A DNA stretch of 64,000 bases, from assembly GCF_030272615.1 (NCBI RefSeq), contig NC_081415.1:602475644-602539643 (forward strand), written 5' to 3'. The notes below the pieces were generated by a model, which made no database searches, had not been told where the DNA came from, and was given only the letters and a program-made list of their open reading frames with translations. Shown here in pieces: positions 1 to 11,324 of the stretch; position 1 is the stretch's first letter, and the number at the start of each line of letters is the position of its first letter. The position numbers were made by a program, and so were the translations under genes. This DNA is from Cryptomeria japonica. Its lineage: Eukaryota > Streptophyta > Pinopsida > Cupressales > Cupressaceae.

Positions 1-119
1 CAAACATTTTCAATATTCTTATCCAAGTTTGTAGGAGCAGGATTGCTAGATGTTGGATCATAAGGTGTTTATCCTTTCTCAGTGATCTCCCAAAAATCCT
101 TGCCAAGACAACTAAGATG
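1..119 (-). pseudogene. Ty1/copia gag, second part, runs off window
   Basis: This is the continuation, on the minus strand, of the gag that starts at 9144. Read from 119 down to 1 it continues the frame left at 9043 and gives a stretch resembling the N-terminal gag (DUF4219/UBN2 type) of plant copia elements, with LGKDFWEITEKG followed by an in-frame TAA and then TPYDPTSSNPAP. Known family members package element RNA into particles. The two parts are separated by the 8.9 kb insertion at 125-9042, whose TSD lies at 120-124. The rest of gag and pol would lie left of the window. The family call rests on motif resemblance. Confidence 0.7.
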
Positions 120-1092
120 AGTCGTGTTGTGACGTTTTCACACATCACCCCATTGTAAATGGAGACCCCCTTCTTTTTAGGCCCTTTTGGTCTTTTGGCT
201 TTATTTTTTGGGTCTTTTTTGCAACATTCTTGTCAGTCTCTCTTCTTTGCAAGTGTTTGGGGGTCATATTGGTTAAATTTGCTTTTTGGTTTGAGCGAAT
301 TTGGTGAGGTCTACGGCCCGTTTCATCAATTTTAGGGTTTTTGCCTTCATTCCTAGATTTTAGGGGGTTTCTGTTAGGGTTTTGAAGAAACTAAGCATGC
401 AACTGGAATCGAGACCTTTCCAGGAACCTCCAAGTAAAATTTGAGCCAAAACTGAGCAACTTTCTATTTTTAGAAACTTCCTACTTTTTAGGGATTTTAT
501 TGAGTCCCGGATTGGTCTAATTTTGCCAAAAATCAAACTTCCTATTTTTAGTAAGTTTCTATTTTTAGTAAGTTCTTTTTTGACCTATTTTGCCCAAACC
601 TTGACGTTTTGAAACATTTACTATTTGGGAAAATCTATTTTTGGTAGGATCTTCACAAGAAAACAGTGAAAGCTGAATATCTCTAAAGATGCTGAAGATG
701 GAACGTTCCTGAAGACCATTTCTAAATCCAGAAGAGTCAGAAGGCAGACAAGTTGGATCAAAAAATGGTTTAAGTTTGGAACTCCTATTCCAGAAGAGGA
801 AACATGCAAAATCATCCAAGTCTAGAAATTCACATCAATCCACCAATGTCATCTTGATCTGAAAATGGCCTAAGATTTGACTAAGTCTAAAAACTTTAAT
901 GCATTATGATTCCTATGGACCTCAAACCACTCTCAAACATCCTGACATTATATGTGAAATATAACTTAAAGTATAAGAAAGGAAAAAGACATATTGAAGA
1001 TGCCACTTATACTAATGTTATATTTCATATATATATATATCCTGACCAAGAGCCTGGAACTTGTGAAAAGCATCAAAATCCTCCATGCATGA

Positions 1093-1430
1093 AGAATTCT
1101 GCCCAAGGAAGTGATTGGGTGCCAGAATGGAGGAGGCAAGGATAAATGAAAAAAATTCATGAATCCTCCACAGGGGTGAAAATCCGCCCAACTGTGGACT
1201 TGGGTGCCAAAATGAGGGTCTCAAGGATTCACAAAAAATTACATGAATCCTTCACATAGTGAAAATTCTGCCCCAGGAAGTGATTGGGTGCCAGAATGGA
1301 GGAGGCAAGGATAAATGAAAAAAATTCATGAATCCTCCACAGGGGTGAAAATCCACCCAGCTGTGGACTTGGGCACCAAAATGAGGGTCTCAAGGATTCA
1401 CAAAATTCACTGAATCCTCCACCAAGTCAA
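1093..1430 (+). repeat. 169-bp tandem repeat, two units, within LTR
   Basis: The phrase GTGATTGGGTGCCAGAATGG starts at 1111 and again at 1280, a period of 169 bp. Each unit carries a clause ending in AATCCTCCAC or AATCCTTCAC and a run on TGGACTTGGG. The right LTR has a third unit. Confidence 0.8.
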
Positions 1431-2325
1431 AATTGTACCCAAGAAGAAGAAATTCCAAGAAAGTGAAAAAATTGGTTCTGTCGGAAATTCCTTCGTTCAG
1501 GACTGAATTCTAGGAAAGGTAAAAAATTGTCTAAGTGTTTGAAATTTCTTCCTTTAGGACAAAGTTCTTGGAAATCATGAAAATTGGCTAAGGCATGAAG
1601 AATTTCCTTCCTCAGGATAAGGAAAAAATTCCTTTCCAAAGGAGAATTCCTCCATAACAAGAAATCACACCCAAGGATGAATTGAAGATAAAATTTTTAA
1701 GGCAAGGAAGGAATCAGGGATGAATTGAAAAAGAAATTTCCCCTCGAGGGAAAAATTTGAAAAATCCATTTTTCAGGGTTCAAATGACCTCCAAATTTAG
1801 AAAATTTTGAAGATATGGATACATGAGAAAACTCTCTCTCTCCTAGACCAAAACCCTAAAATTGTGGAAATTCCTAAAAAAGTAGGAGATGGCAGAGAAT
1901 TGTTGAAAATCTCCTCCAGAGCAAGGAGAGTTCGAGAAAATTCAAGAAAAATTCTTCTCTCCTAAAGTTTTCTCTCTCCAAGGTTTTCTCACCAAGTGAC
2001 AGCCGAGTCAATGGATGTTGAATTAATGAAGCATCTCTCTGCATGCGGTTGTCACATTTATGGAATTATGACATATTCCTTCTGCATGCAGCCATCACAC
2101 TCAGAAGATGATGGTGCATTTATCGCATCATGGGTGATTTTTGCATGAGGGTACATTCATTGCATAGTGATTACTTCTCAAATGTAATTAATTACAATGG
2201 GATGGAATTAATTGTATATGGGCATGATGGGTTATTAATTGGAGACTCCCACCTTGTTGCATCTTGAGTGGAGAATCTTTAGAGCAAACCCTAATTAGGG
2301 TTTTTCATGTTATCATGGGTTGAGG

Positions 2326-2340
2326 CCTATATAAAGGGAT
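2326..2340 (+). promoter_or_regulatory. Putative TATA box of the 5' LTR
   Basis: The sequence CCTATATAAAGGGAT lies in the last third of the LTR, and a matching CCTATATAAAGGGG lies at 8219-8232 in the right LTR. Its conservation and position fit the U3/R promoter. Activity is not shown. Confidence 0.6.
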
Positions 2341-3149
2341 GAGCCCCCTCATTTGTAAAAGGAGGGAGCCTTGTATGAAATTATTGTGATAAGTTTTGAG
2401 ATAATAATAGTGAAACATTGTTCACTAACAGTGTCCACTTAAGTTATTGTTTCAAAGCTTGCATGGTTTCACCTTCCTCACTTAGAGTAGAAGTAGCATA
2501 GTGCTTTGATTTCAATGGAGAATGTAATGGTGTCTGATGAATTTCCATGGTTCATACTTTTTGCATCCTTCTAATTGTAAGTTGTAGTGTAAAGTTAGTC
2601 TGAGCCCCCTAAATTTGTGTCGAGTTTGATTGTGTATAGTCATTTGGATTGCGTTGTTTTTGGGTATTCAAATGTACTTTCTCATTTTGAAAATCCTCTA
2701 CCATCCCCAAAATATTGCACCAGTTCTTGTGGAGTTGCAATTGATCTTGGTGAAGCAGAGCTTGTTTTATTTGAAATTTGTCCACCAAAGCACTATTCAT
2801 TGTTATCATTGCCCTTAGGAGTAGATTTAGATCCTCCTGAACCCTTTCCCTTTTCTTTTAGTTCATTTTTGTCCGTTCAAAGAAGCATCATTGCAAAATT
2901 GCCATATTCGATGATGGAGTTCCACCCACAACAAATAAGTGAAAGAGTGATGCAAATGTAAGGCCCCTTGGATTACCAACAAACGCATTAGCCAATTGAG
3001 TGATGTTTGTAGCATAAAGGAACCTTGGAGTTGATTGTGTGAACTTCTTGCAATCTTAGAATGCAATCGCACTTTGATCAAGAGAGAGTGAAGTGACCGT
3101 TAGGCAACTTTATTGTCTATTCAATGTAGTCATAAAAAACACGTCAACA

Positions 3150-3523
3150 AAATTGGAGCTAGAAGGAGGGCTGATATGCATTTCAAATTTGCAAAGGTTA
3201 TCTGAAGCCATTTTTTTTCCCTCCTCCGCAACCAACAGAATTGGTGCTAGAAGGAGGGTTGGTTGCATTGAATTCCTGAACAGCTGAACTCAAATGATAT
3301 CAATTCATATTTGCAAGGAGTAATCTTAAGGACTTTTTTTTACCCTCCTCCGGAGCCAAAAGAATTGGCCCTAGAAGGAGGGAATGAACATCAACTCATT
3401 CATTTTCACAAGTGAATAAATTCAAGCTGGTCAGAACCAGTATGAGCTTTCAAGTGCAGAATTAGAGATTTGTCAAAAAAATCCAAAAAATCAGAAAATT
3501 GAAAATTAAAAAAAGATTTCTCA
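3150..3523 (+). other. Leader of the LARD-like element with PBS-like triplicate
   Basis: Directly after the 5' LTR the phrase AATTGG..CTAGAAGGAGGG occurs three times (about 3151, 3239 and 3361). The second and third copies are preceded by the opposing CCCTCCTCCG, giving potential hairpins with CCCTCCT/AGGAGGG stems. The first copy is at the usual primer-binding position, but I could not assign the tRNA. Confidence 0.5.
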
Positions 3524-4897
3524 ATGGAGCAAGAAGTTGACATTCTTCAACTATGGTGGAGATTGAATGCACAATTACATCCATGGAGTTTGTCTGAATT
3601 CACATCAAGGAATATTTGTAGAATTCATAACACTGGTGAACATAATGAGATGCATTTTTTAACATTTCTATCTATGATGGAATTAGCCTTGCAAGGAAAA
3701 GTCTCATTTTTTAAAGTACATGAGCCCGTTGTATCGGTAAAAGAGGAATCTAAAGCTTAAATTGGTGAAAGTGAATTATTCATGAGGTTCAGGGAGATGG
3801 TTAATAAAGGATTAAGTATTGAGAAATAATTGTGCATAGAAGGAATCTTGCTCCTGTGTTGGTGTAGGATCCACAATACCATTCATTCTAAAGTCACATG
3901 TCCATCATGCAGGGAAGCTATTCACCAAGCTAAGATGCAAGCAGAGCTGGAAGAATCAACAAAGATGTACACTATAGAAAAGTGGCAGAATGCTCACCTT
4001 CAACCAAGTGACTTAGAATCAAATGAAGAGGGTATTACTACAACATCTTGTAGTGAAGAAAGCACAATTGAGCAAGACAATCAACACAATTTAGTCAAGA
4101 GAAAATTTGCATACCTTATGCCAAGGAAAGGAACACTTGCTGAAGTGGAGGTTGATAAAAAAATGAAAGATGCTCAAACAAATACAAGCAATGTTTCCAT
4201 AGTCAAGAAAGAAGAGATGCTCCTTGATGAAGAAGTCCATTCGTGCATGCTCCAGATGGAAGAAATGATAAGTAGCTCGAGGCAAGAAGGAATATGTGAT
4301 AGTCAGTGGGCTGCTAAGATGGAAGTAGAGTATGAAATGCAGGTCGAGTCAGTTCTTGAACCTCTACTCAAGATCCAAGGAGAACTACTAAAAGAAATTG
4401 AGATGCATGATATGTTGATTGACAAATAGGTTGCCATGATAGAAGTGAAGAATGAAGAGCAATTCAGGTTGGGACTCAACTCATTATCAAATATTCAAAA
4501 GGAGTTAGCTGGAGAAATATCCTCTATTTCCAAGTTCCCATTCAAATCCAGCTCACACCACAATTTTCTTGCCATTGAATGTGATCCCAATCTGCATATT
4601 TCAAATGCAAGTGGGATGATACACCACTAGCTTCGACCTCCTGATGAAGCAATGGATGACACACCAGAATTCTCACCCATGCATGAAAACCACCAGATTG
4701 TCTCTTTCCTTGCTCATGAATCTGAAAGTTATGAATTTGATTATGAAAATTTGAGAAGAAGAACTTGTTTATGGATTGATCATAGTCTCGATGAGTTGCC
4801 AGAGTTGCTAATTTTTCCTGAAGGTTTGCTTGAGTTTGAGATTTGTATTGTGAAAGATTACTTTTCTAAGTTTAAAGATGAATTTGCAAGGCTTTGA
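3524..4897 (+). pseudogene. Decayed 458-codon ORF of unknown function (LARD interior)
   Basis: One frame stays open from an ATG at 3524 to a TGA at 4897 apart from stops at about 3758, 3826, 4427 and 4628. All segments share this frame, so they look like one protein of about 457 residues with nonsense changes. It starts MEQEVDILQLWWRLNAQL. Around codon 110 there is a cysteine/histidine group (CWCRIH followed by CPSC) that could bind metal. The middle is glutamate/lysine-rich and probably helical, and the C-terminal part is acidic. I do not recognise a family, and no gag zinc knuckle or pol motif is present. It may be a divergent gag-like protein or a captured coding sequence. Confidence 0.55.
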
Positions 4898-5832
4898 GCC
4901 ATGACTAATGCCATGTTTCTCCTGTACATCTTGAGAAATCATGTTAGGAGCTGTATATATTTAGGTCTTGTGAGTATTGTGCGTTCAAAATTTTTTGTTC
5001 TTATTAGAGTAGGTTTCCTTTTTGTTTGCTTTGTTTGTTTTCCCACTGGTTTTTGGGGTTTTAGCTTGTTTTGCTTTGTTTTTATTTCTTGTTTACTTCC
5101 CTAACAGTTTTGTTTTAGTTTTTATTTTTCAGCCTTTGGTGTTGGTTTCCCTTGAGCTTGTTCGCTCAAGTGGTTTTTCTTTGGTCTAGGGTTTTGGAGT
5201 GGCCTAAATTGTTCGAAGTTCTTGTTTGTGGGTGGGGTGATGATGTTATATTCCACTTATGTTATCAATTGCTCTAAGTCATTTAGATCTCTTGAGAGAA
5301 GCTATGGCTGGCGAAAATCCTAATTTTTGCTTCAGCACCACTGAAATTTCCAAACCCTTAGTAAGCTTCATCACTTATGAGCAAAACAATTGACTGAACA
5401 AAAATGAAATATTAAAAAAAAGAAAAAAAAGAAAAGAAACATGAAAAATGAAAAGAATTATCAAATTATTGGCTTTGGGAGCATACAAGTAACTCCATTG
5501 GGGTTATGGACACCCATCTAGAAGTGGAGCAATATTCATGGGAATTCCAGAGACAATCTCATCGAAGCTATGGATGCTTGACTAGCAATGAGGAAATGTC
5601 CTGGATGCTTTTGAAGTATAGATATCGTTTAGCCTGCTATGACTAATTCTAGGAGTCTGGATGGTCTTGTGAGATGGAATTGATGCATATGCACACAATT
5701 ATGCAATATCAAATGAACATGGTTTAATTTGGGTTCTCTCCCTTAAGCGTTTTTCAACACTTTCCCTATGGATTGGATTTTATCTTTGAGAACTTGAAAT
5801 GTTCAAGAACATTTATTCGGGTGGGGGCTAGA
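4898..5832 (+). other. Noncoding 3' interior and polypurine tract of LARD-like element
   Basis: This AT-rich stretch has a T-rich part (about 4980-5200) and an A-rich run near 5410-5450. I see no gene. It ends in the purine tract GGGTGGGGGCTAGA (5819-5832) next to the right LTR, the expected primer site for plus-strand DNA synthesis. Confidence 0.6.
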
Positions 5833-8800
5833 TGTTGTGACATTTTCACACATCGCCCCATTGGAAATGGAGACCCCCTTCTTTTTAGGCCCCTTCGGTC
5901 TTTTGGCTTTGTTTTTTGGGTTTTTTTCACAGCAATCTCATCAGTCTCTCTTCTTTGCAAGTGTTTGGGAGTCATATTGATTAAATCTTCTTTTTGGTTT
6001 GAGCGAATTTGGTGAAGTCTAGGGCATGTTTCATCAATTTTATGGTTTCTACCTTCAGTGCTAGATTTTAGGGGGTTTCTATTAGGCTTTTGAAGAAACG
6101 AAGCATGAGACTAGAATCAAGACCTTTCAAGGAACCTCCGAGTAAAATTTGAGCCAAAACTAAGCAACTTTCTATTTTTAGAAAGTTCCTATTTTTTAGG
6201 GATTTTACTCAGTCCCGGATTGGTCTAATTTTGTAAAAAATAAAACTTACTATTTTTAGTAACTTTCTATTTTTAGTAAGTTCTTTTCTGACCTATTTTT
6301 CCCAAACCTTGACATTTTGAAACACTTACTATTTAGGAAAAATCTATTTTTGGTAGGATCTTCACAAGAAAACACTAAAAGAAGAATATCTCTGAAGACG
6401 CTGAAGACTGAACGTTCCTGCAGACCATTTCTAAATCCGAAAGAGTTAGAAGGAAGACAAGTTGGATCAAAAAATGGTTAAGTTTGGAACTCCTATTCCA
6501 GAAGAGGAAAGCATGCAAAATCATCCAAGTCTAGAAATTCACATCAATCCACCAATGTCATCCTGATCTGAAAATGGCCTGAAATTTGACTAAGTCTAAA
6601 AACATTAACGATCTTCCAAAATCCAGAATTTGTATTATGATTCCTATGGACCTGAAACCACTCTCAAACATCCTAACAATATATATGAAATATAACTTAA
6701 AGTATAAGAAAGGAAAAAGACATATTGAAGATGCCACTTATAATATATATCCTGACCAAGAGCCTGGAAATTGTGAAAAGCATCAAAATCCTCCATGCAT
6801 GAAGAATTCTGCCCAAAGAACTGATTAGGCACCAGAATGGAGGAGGCAAGGATAAATGAAAAAATTTCATAAATCCTCCATAGGGGTGAAAATCCGCCCA
6901 ACTATGGACTTGGGCACCAAAATGAGGGTCTCAAGGATTCACAAAAAATTCCATGAATCCTTCACATAGTGAAAATTCCAGCCCAGGAAGTGATTGGGCA
7001 CCAGAATGGAGGAGGCAAGGATAAACGAAAAAATTTCATGAATCCTCCACAAAGGTGAAAATCCACCCAACTATGGACTTGGGTGCTAAAATGAGGGTCT
7101 CAGGGATTCACACAAAATTTCATGAATCCTTCACATAGTGAAAATTCTGCCCCATGAAGTGATTGGGCGCCAGAATGGAGGAGGCAAGGATAAATGAAAA
7201 AATTTCATGAATCCTCCATAGGGGTGAAAATCCACCCAACTATGGACTTGGGCCCCAAAATGGGGGTCTCTAGGATTCACAAAATTCACTGAATCCTCCA
7301 CCAAGTCAAAATTGTGCCCAAGAAGAAGAAATTCCAAGAAAGTGAAAAAATTGGCTGTGTCAAAAATTCCTTCCTTCAGGACTGAATTCTAGGAAAGGTA
7401 AAAAATTGACTAAGTGTTTGAAATTTCTTCCTTCAAGACATAGTTCTTGGAAATCATGAAAATTGGCTAAGGCATGAAGAATTCCCTTCCTCAAGGTAAG
7501 GAACAAATTCCTTTCCAAAGGAGAATTCCTCCATAACAAGAAATCACACCCAAGGATGAATTCAAGATAAAATTTCTAAGGCAAGGAAGGAATCAAGGAT
7601 GAACTGAAAAAGAAATTTCCCCCCTAGGGAAAAATTTGAAAAATCCATTTTCAAGGTTCAATTGACCTCCAAATTCAGAAATTTTTGAAGATATGGATAC
7701 ATGAGAGAATTCTCTCTCTCCTGGACCAAAACCCTAAAATTATGGAAATTCCTAGAAAATAGGAGATGGTGGAGAATTGTTAAAAATCTCCTCCAAAGCA
7801 AGGAGAGTTCGAGAAACTTCAAGAAAAATTCTTCATGGATGAAATTCTTCTCTCCTGAAGTTTTCTCTCTCCAAGGTTTTCTCTCCAAGTGGCAACCGAG
7901 TCAACAGACGTTGACTTAATGAAGCATCTGTTTGCATGTAGCCATCACATATATGGCATTATGACATATTTCTTCTGCATGCAGTCATCACATGCAGAGG
8001 ATTATGGTACATTTATGGCATCAGGGACAATTTTTGCATGAGGGTACATTCACTGCATAGTGGGAACTTCTCGAATGTAATTAATTGTAATGGGATGGAA
8101 TTAATTGTATATGGGCATGATGGGTTATTAATTAGAGACTCCCACCTTGTTTCATCTTGAGTGGAGAATCTTTAGAGAAAACCGTAATTAGGGTTTTTCA
8201 TGTTATCATGGATTGAGGCCTATATAAAGGGGAAACCCCCCTCATTTGTAAAAGGAGGGAGCCTTGTATGAAATTGTTGCGATAAGTTTTGAGATAATAA
8301 CAGTGAAAAATTGTTCTCTGATGGTGTCCACTTAATTTATTGTTTCAAAGCTTGCATGGTTTCACCTTCCTAACTTAGAGTAGAAGTAGTATAGTGCTTT
8401 GATTTCAATGGAGAATGTAATGGTGTCTGATGAATTTCCATGGTTCATACTTTTTGCATCTTGTTGATTGTAAGTTGTAGTGTAAAGTTAGTCCGATCCT
8501 CCTAAATTTGTGTTGAGTTCGATTGTGGATAGTCATTTGGATTGTGCCATTTTTGGGTATTCGAATGTACTATCTTGATTTGAAAATCTTCTACCATCCC
8601 TAGAAGATTGCACCAGTTCTTGCGGAGTTGTAGTTGATCTTGGCGAAGCAGAGCTTGGTTTATTTGGAATCTATCCACTAGAGAACTATTCATTGTTATC
8701 ACTACCCTTAGGAGTAGATTTAGATCCTTCTAAACTCTTTCCCTTTTCTTTTAGTTCATTTTAGTCTGTTCGAAGAAGTAGCATCACAAAATTTCCATAT

Positions 8801-9042
8801 CCAATGATGGAGTTCCAGCCACAACAAAGAAGTGAAAGACTGATGCAAATGTAAGGCCCCTTGGATTACTAGCAAACACATCACCCAATTGAGTCACCTT
8901 CATAGCATAAAGGAACCTTGGATTCGATTGTTTGAACTTCTTGCAATCTTAGCATGAAATCACACTTTGATTAAGAGAGAGTGAAGTGACCATTAGGCAA
9001 CTTTATTCTGTGTTCGACGTAGTCATAAAAAAAACATCAACA
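5833..9042 (+). repeat. 3' LTR of the LARD-like element
   Basis: This LTR of 3210 bp starts TGTTGTGACA and ends CATCAACA. It holds three 169-bp units (phrase starts near 6821, 6990 and 7159) and a TATATAAAGG at 8221. It is followed by AGTCT, the right TSD. Confidence 0.85.
6803..7308 (+). repeat. 169-bp tandem repeat, three units, within LTR
   Basis: These are the same units as at 1093-1430 with one extra copy at identical spacing, so copy number changed after the two LTRs were made. Confidence 0.8.
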
Positions 9043-9144
9043 AGTCTCCATTTGAATTTTCCATATCTCATAATTTGTTCCATCAAGCTTAGGGATTTCA
9101 CTTCTGAAAATAGTTGTTGGTGGATTAGAAGTGTTAGCTGCCAT
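9043..9144 (-). pseudogene. Ty1/copia gag, N-terminal part
   Basis: On the minus strand an ATG at 9144 opens a frame of 34 codons starting MAANTSNPPTTIFRSEIPKL and including DGTNYEIWKIQ. This is the typical N-terminus of plant copia gag proteins (the DUF4219-like LDGxNYxxW motif). The frame is broken at 9043 by the LARD-like insertion and continues at 119. The start lies about 47 bp beyond the primer-binding site, as expected for gag. Confidence 0.75.
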
Positions 9145-9190
9145 AGGATCTATTTCAAATGGTTAAGCTTCTTCAAAAGAGGACCAAATC

Positions 9191-9202
9191 TCTGATACCA
9201 AT
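9191..9202 (-). other. Primer-binding site, tRNA-iMet type
   Basis: The plus strand reads TCTGATACCA AT, so the minus strand reads ATTGGTATCAGA next to the LTR end. This is the usual plant copia primer site, complementary to the 3' end of initiator tRNA-Met. Confidence 0.8.
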
Positions 9203-10437
9203 TGTTAGAATAACCGGTGAACAAATGAGAGGGGGGGGGGCTGAATCAGTTGTTAATAGATTATAACTTTAAATCCATAACACAACCTTAAAATAGATCA
9301 AGTACCGGTAAAGCACATATAGATGCTGATAGGAATAGATATTGGTAAACAATACAAGTTAAAAATTAACCAGATAATCAATTCAAAGCAACCATACCAC
9401 ATAACACCATGATTTGTATGTGGAAAACCCAGAAAGGGAAAAACCACAGTAGGAAGCCTACCCACAATTAGATGATACTTCTGCAGAAAGTATGTGTTAC
9501 AATGAGGGGCCTCCACATGCACGAAGGAACACTACCTAGAGCATACTGCTCTTTACAAAAAGAGTCTCACTAACTACAAAGGTTAAAACCATATCAAGAT
9601 AAATGGACAACAATCCAATAAAGTGAATTGCCAGAGATAGCATCTACCATGCCTAATTACATTCCTGGTTAAGCTCAATACTGGAGGCCTTTGATCTCTT
9701 CCTTAATCCCAATTATATCACCTATGATATTTTATTCCAATACCATGACACATAATCCCCATGATCTACAATGAGATCTTACATCATTTTATACAAACCC
9801 TAAGACCTAAACCAATTAGGTCAGCCACCTAAAAGATATTACAGTAAGATCATTACATAATTCCATATTACAATGATATGCCATGTTGGCTAAAGACCAA
9901 AACAATAATAACCAATCCATAGGTCATCTCAAAACAACTTGGTAATGTGTAGAGTACAGAGTATCATGATATCGGTCCATAACCTAGATAGGCATCAGAC
10001 CGATTTTGGGTCTACCACGCCAAAGCAATGTCTTCAAGCAGTTGAAGCATGATCAAAGAACATCTTCAACATCTTGAGATTCATGTAGAAACTGTACCAA
10101 CACCACTTATGCATCCTATCAAGATTCCTTAGTGAAAGCTCTACCGGTAAAGCCTTACACCAATGTCAGTAAAGCCTTACACTAATGCCGGTAAGGGTTT
10201 ACCAGAATGTATGATAGCATCCAATACCAAACCAATACAACCTGACCAAAACATGCTCCAGAAGAACATATCACATGTAACCAATCACATTCCATAGATC
10301 CAAACATGCCGAAAGTGTCCAACAGATAGTCTCTTTTGCTAGTAACACTAGATCTTCTACTGGTAACCAAAACCTGTATGTCGATAACCATCCATAACAA
10401 CTAGTGTTGACATGAATGACAAAACATCAATGCAACA
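9203..10437 (-). repeat. LTR of minus-strand Ty1/copia element
   Basis: On the minus strand this starts TGTTGCATTG (10437) and ends TTCTAACA (9203), directly before the primer site. Near its 3' end it has the copia-typical phrase TTTTTCCC..GGGTTTTCCACA (about 9425-9450) and CTGATTCAGCCCCCCCCC just before the end. A TATA-like TATAAAAT lies near 9785. It is the 5' LTR of the element whose gag starts at 9144; the 3' LTR would lie beyond the left edge. Confidence 0.75.
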
Positions 10438-10672
10438 CATAATCAATTCATCCATAATGCCAAGAGTCAGAAACCCGAGCACTGCACTACATAGCACAAG
10501 GATACCAAGGGCACACACATTGCTACAATGCCCCCGACACAAGTAAGGGGGTTTGAACCTATGACCTAGGCTCTGATACCACTTGTTAGAAGTATGGTTA
10601 TTGTTGCACCAAAATCTTGACCTGTTAATGCTCGATACAACCACTAGACTTATATAATCCATAGGAGGTGGT
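10438..10672. other. Spacer with tRNA-like 3' end and imperfect duplication
   Basis: GGTTTGAACCTATGACC followed by CTCTGATACCA (about 10549-10580) resembles the T-arm and acceptor 3' end of an initiator tRNA, or equally a minus-strand primer site (TGGTATCAGAGC) of another truncated element. About 55 bp near 10474-10530 is imperfectly repeated near 10687-10740, around the words GCACTGCAC and ACACAAGGA..CCAAGGG. No gene is seen. Confidence 0.4.
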
Positions 10673-11302
10673 TAAGTCACATCACAAACCCAACCATTGC
10701 ACTGCACAACACAAGGAGACCAAGGGTGTACACCTTGCAATAGTTTCCTCATAGCGAGTTGTGTACAACCTTTCCTCATGAGACAACTCCCTAATCTCCT
10801 CTAGCTACCTCTCCACCACAATGACTAGTGCACCTCTCCTACCCCATTAACAATCCCCTTCACCTCATCCCTCTCCTAGTTGTACTTGTTGACCCTCTCC
10901 TTTGTCTTCTTGTTTGAATGCTTCGAAGCATCCTGTCAACTATAGCATCATCTCTTTCTTTACTCAATCCATCCCCCTCCCCTTGCAACTGATCCCTATC
11001 CCTCCACACCTGATCTCTATACTAGACCAGCCCATCCCTCTCGTGTCATAGTGCATCCCTCTCTGCTACTACATCCATGTTCCTTTGCTCAACCCAGTCT
11101 AGTGCCTCTTCTAGAGATTGTATTTGAGCTACTAGGTCGGCCTATGCTGTTGAACCCTTTACTTGCACCTCTCTCCTACCATGTCCCCTCTAGTGGCTCC
11201 CTATCCTGGGTAGAGCCTATATTGTTGTGTCTGGTACCTATGATGGTGCATGTACACACTTGTCTATCTCCATAGCTACTGGGTTCCTACAAGAAGTTGA
11301 GT
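10673..11302 (-). pseudogene. PMD-type gene, C-terminal coiled-coil part
   Basis: Read on the minus strand from 11302 downward this gives a charged heptad-like stretch (LVAQIQSLEEALDWVEQ, then RNMDVVAERDAL) and further acidic/basic helical sequence down to a stop near 10673, with several in-frame stops. It is the apparent continuation of the PMD frame that breaks off at 61123: the frame matches when the block 11303-61122 is removed. A coiled coil after the PMD fold is common in plant mobile domain proteins. The link between the two parts is an inference from position, strand and frame. Confidence 0.5.
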
Positions 11303-11324
11303 CCACTTTTTGGCCAAAAAGTGG

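Larger units (their letters stand above)
125..3149 (+). repeat. 5' LTR of the LARD-like element
   Basis: This LTR of 3025 bp starts TGTTGTGACG and ends GTCAACA. It matches 5833-9042 along its whole length with scattered differences. It holds two copies of a 169-bp unit (about 1093-1430), where the right LTR holds three, which explains most of the length difference. A likely core promoter lies near 2328. No convincing gene is seen inside; the short frames are not conserved between the two LTRs. Confidence 0.85.
125..9042 (+). mobile_element. Pol-less long-LTR retrotransposon (LARD-like)
   Basis: The element consists of two long direct repeats (125-3149 and 5833-9042), both starting TGTTGTGAC and ending CAACA, around a 2.7 kb interior. 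It is flanked by AGTCG (120-124) and AGTCT (9043-9047), a 5-bp TSD with one change. A purine-rich tract (5819-5832) directly precedes the right LTR, which sets the orientation. No protease, RT, RNase H or integrase is visible, so the element needed an autonomous partner. It interrupts a minus-strand copia gag that resumes in frame on the other side. By size it fits the large retrotransposon derivative class, but it carries one long decayed reading frame (3524-4897). Confidence 0.85.

Noticed and set aside
2617-2961. Open frame of 114 codons inside the left LARD LTR
   Set aside because: The matching place in the right LTR (8510-8850) is broken by substitutions and stops, and the protein matches nothing I know.
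9043-10437. Solo LTR reading of 9203-10437
   Set aside because: A primer site and the gag start follow the LTR on the minus strand, so it is the 5' LTR of a longer element.
11303-11324. Perfect palindrome as a protein-binding operator or terminator
   Set aside because: It lies at the apparent end of a mobile element and resembles the right-end sequence, so an element terminus is the simpler reading.
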